Source of the DNA: Flavobacterium sp.
GTDB lineage: Bacteria; Bacteroidota; Bacteroidia; Flavobacteriales; Flavobacteriaceae
Assembly: GCA_016721735.1 (NCBI GenBank)
Contig: JADKHM010000002.1
Coordinates: 124,001-188,000 of the forward strand
Length of the DNA stretch: 64,000 nt
Direction: 5' to 3'
Shown: one piece after another, positions 63,295 to 64,000 of the stretch
Position numbering within the stretch: the stretch's first letter is position 1
How the letters are laid out: each line of letters starts with the position of its first letter
The notes under the pieces: model-generated
Databases searched by the model: none
What the model saw: only the letters and a program-made list of their open reading frames with translations
Told to the model about the DNA's origin: nothing
Position numbers and translations under genes: made by a program

Positions 63295-64000
63295 TTGAAA
63301 AATAAAGTAATTTGCTACTTGTGGTTTATAGTTCTATTCTTCGTAACATTTGCTGCTGGAGCGCAGAACGCAGCCGCAGATAGTATCAGAAACGTCATAA
63401 GAAACACTAAGGCGGACACGACCAAGATTAGTTCCTATAATGTTCTTGCGGACCAATACAAAGAAACCGCTCCAGATTCGGCTTACTATTATGCTAGAAA
63501 AGCAACTTCTATTGCTATTCAAATCAATGACAATTTTGGCCTAGCCAATGCTGAAATGACTTTGGGAAATGTCGGCATCATCAACAGCAATTATAAGGAT
63601 GCCATTCTGCACTTCGACAATGCGATTGAATTTTATACCAAAGCGCAATCGAGTGGTTCGAAAGGAAGTTTAGAGAAAATAAAAAACGGCTTAGCTCGCG
63701 CCTATGCAAGTATAGGTGTAGTTAATTCGGAAGTAAATAATTATTCGATTGCGTTAGAATACTATTTGAAAGCACTCAAAATCTATCAAGAGATTCATCA
63801 AAAAAATAGTATCTCGAAAGCTTACAATAATATCGGTATCATTTATAAATCTCAAAAAAACTATTCAAAAGCGATTGACTATCTTCAAAAAGCGCTTCAA
63901 ATTCAAAATGAATTGAAAGAAAGTACATTGCCTGTCACGCTTACCAATATTGGGGCGATTTATTTTGAGCAAGGAAAGCTTGATTTAGCATGGAGCTATT
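63295..64000 (+). CDS. Secreted TPR protein, N-terminal part (probable TPR sensor kinase)
   Basis: This gene is cut by the window end after about 235 codons. The start is the TTG at 63295, because a signal peptide follows at once (KNKVICYLWFIVLFFVTFAA, then GAQ) and there is no upstream ATG in the open frame. The mature part contains TPR units from about residue 50 (NFGLANAEMTLGNVGIINSN, SKAYNNIGIIYKSQKNYSKA, TLTNIGAIYFEQGKLDLA). In Flavobacteria this architecture usually continues into a transmembrane helix and a histidine kinase, or a LuxR-type helix-turn-helix; which one cannot be seen here. Location next to two kinases supports a signalling role. Confidence 0.78.
   Translation, partial: MKNKVICYLWFIVLFFVTFAAGAQNAAADSIRNVIRNTKADTTKISSYNVLADQYKETAPDSAYYYARKATSIAIQINDNFGLANAEMTLGNVGIINSNYKDAILHFDNAIEFYTKAQSSGSKGSLEKIKNGLARAYASIGVVNSEVNNYSIALEYYLKALKIYQEIHQKNSISKAYNNIGIIYKSQKNYSKAIDYLQKALQIQNELKESTLPVTLTNIGAIYFEQGKLDLAWSY

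Overview
The window comes from a Bacteroidota chromosome, most likely a Flavobacterium-like member of the Flavobacteriaceae. This rests on the many type IX secretion system (T9SS) substrates with type A or type B C-terminal sorting domains, a gliding-type adhesin/PorP(SprF)/OmpA cluster, '-7' promoter boxes matching TAnnTTTG, very few Shine-Dalgarno sequences, and typical flavobacterial housekeeping genes (sucC, lysA, mnmA, recG, pheT, typA, rpsT, proS). Apart from intergenic repeats there is no sign of a prophage, IS transposase, plasmid or CRISPR array.

Layout. 0-5 kb: start of sucC (minus), divergent lysA (plus), a T9SS type A beta-propeller protein and a frameshifted PafA-like alkaline phosphatase (minus). 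4.8-14.9 kb (minus): a giant repeat adhesin with a type B sorting domain, a PorP/SprF-family protein and an OmpA/PD40 protein, ending at a clear terminator. 15.3-20.3 kb (minus): a run of MORN-repeat protein, mnmA, subtilase, nitronate monooxygenase-like enzyme and a small secreted protein, ending at a terminator. 20.6-26 kb: a FAS1 lipoprotein, an M1 aminopeptidase and a frameshifted recG. 26.1-31.6 kb: a complete tripartite RND efflux operon. 31.6-38.5 kb: a frameshifted bestrophin-like channel, pheT and small genes, separated by several kinds of short intergenic repeat, including a four-helix-bundle gene bracketed by inverted arrays of 8-bp units. 38.5-48.7 kb: an ABC-2 transporter, two large type B T9SS proteins and an esterase. 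48.9-58 kb: typA, a histidine kinase/response regulator pair, rpsT, tRNA-Glu, proS, a Trp/Gly/Asn-rich lipoprotein and a FadL-like porin. 57.8-64 kb: a putative porin, two paralogous CHASE4 hybrid histidine kinases, and the start of a secreted TPR protein cut by the window end.

How the parts work together. Much of the window is cell-surface biology. T9SS exports the propeller protein, the subtilase and three large type B proteins. PorP/SprF-family proteins are known partners of type B substrates, and here one lies directly downstream of the giant adhesin, while the two other type B proteins have none nearby. Signalling genes cluster in the last 13 kb, and none of the complete ones has a DNA-binding output domain.

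The most notable unexplained signals are: (1) a structured intergenic element in four full copies and one half copy, with covarying stems; (2) the 470-bp four-helix-bundle cassette; (3) higher-order (trimeric and dimeric) repeat duplications in the giant adhesin; and (4) three one-base frameshifts in otherwise well-conserved genes, which may be sequencing errors. I ran no database search or structure prediction. Family assignments come from recognised motifs and protein architecture.
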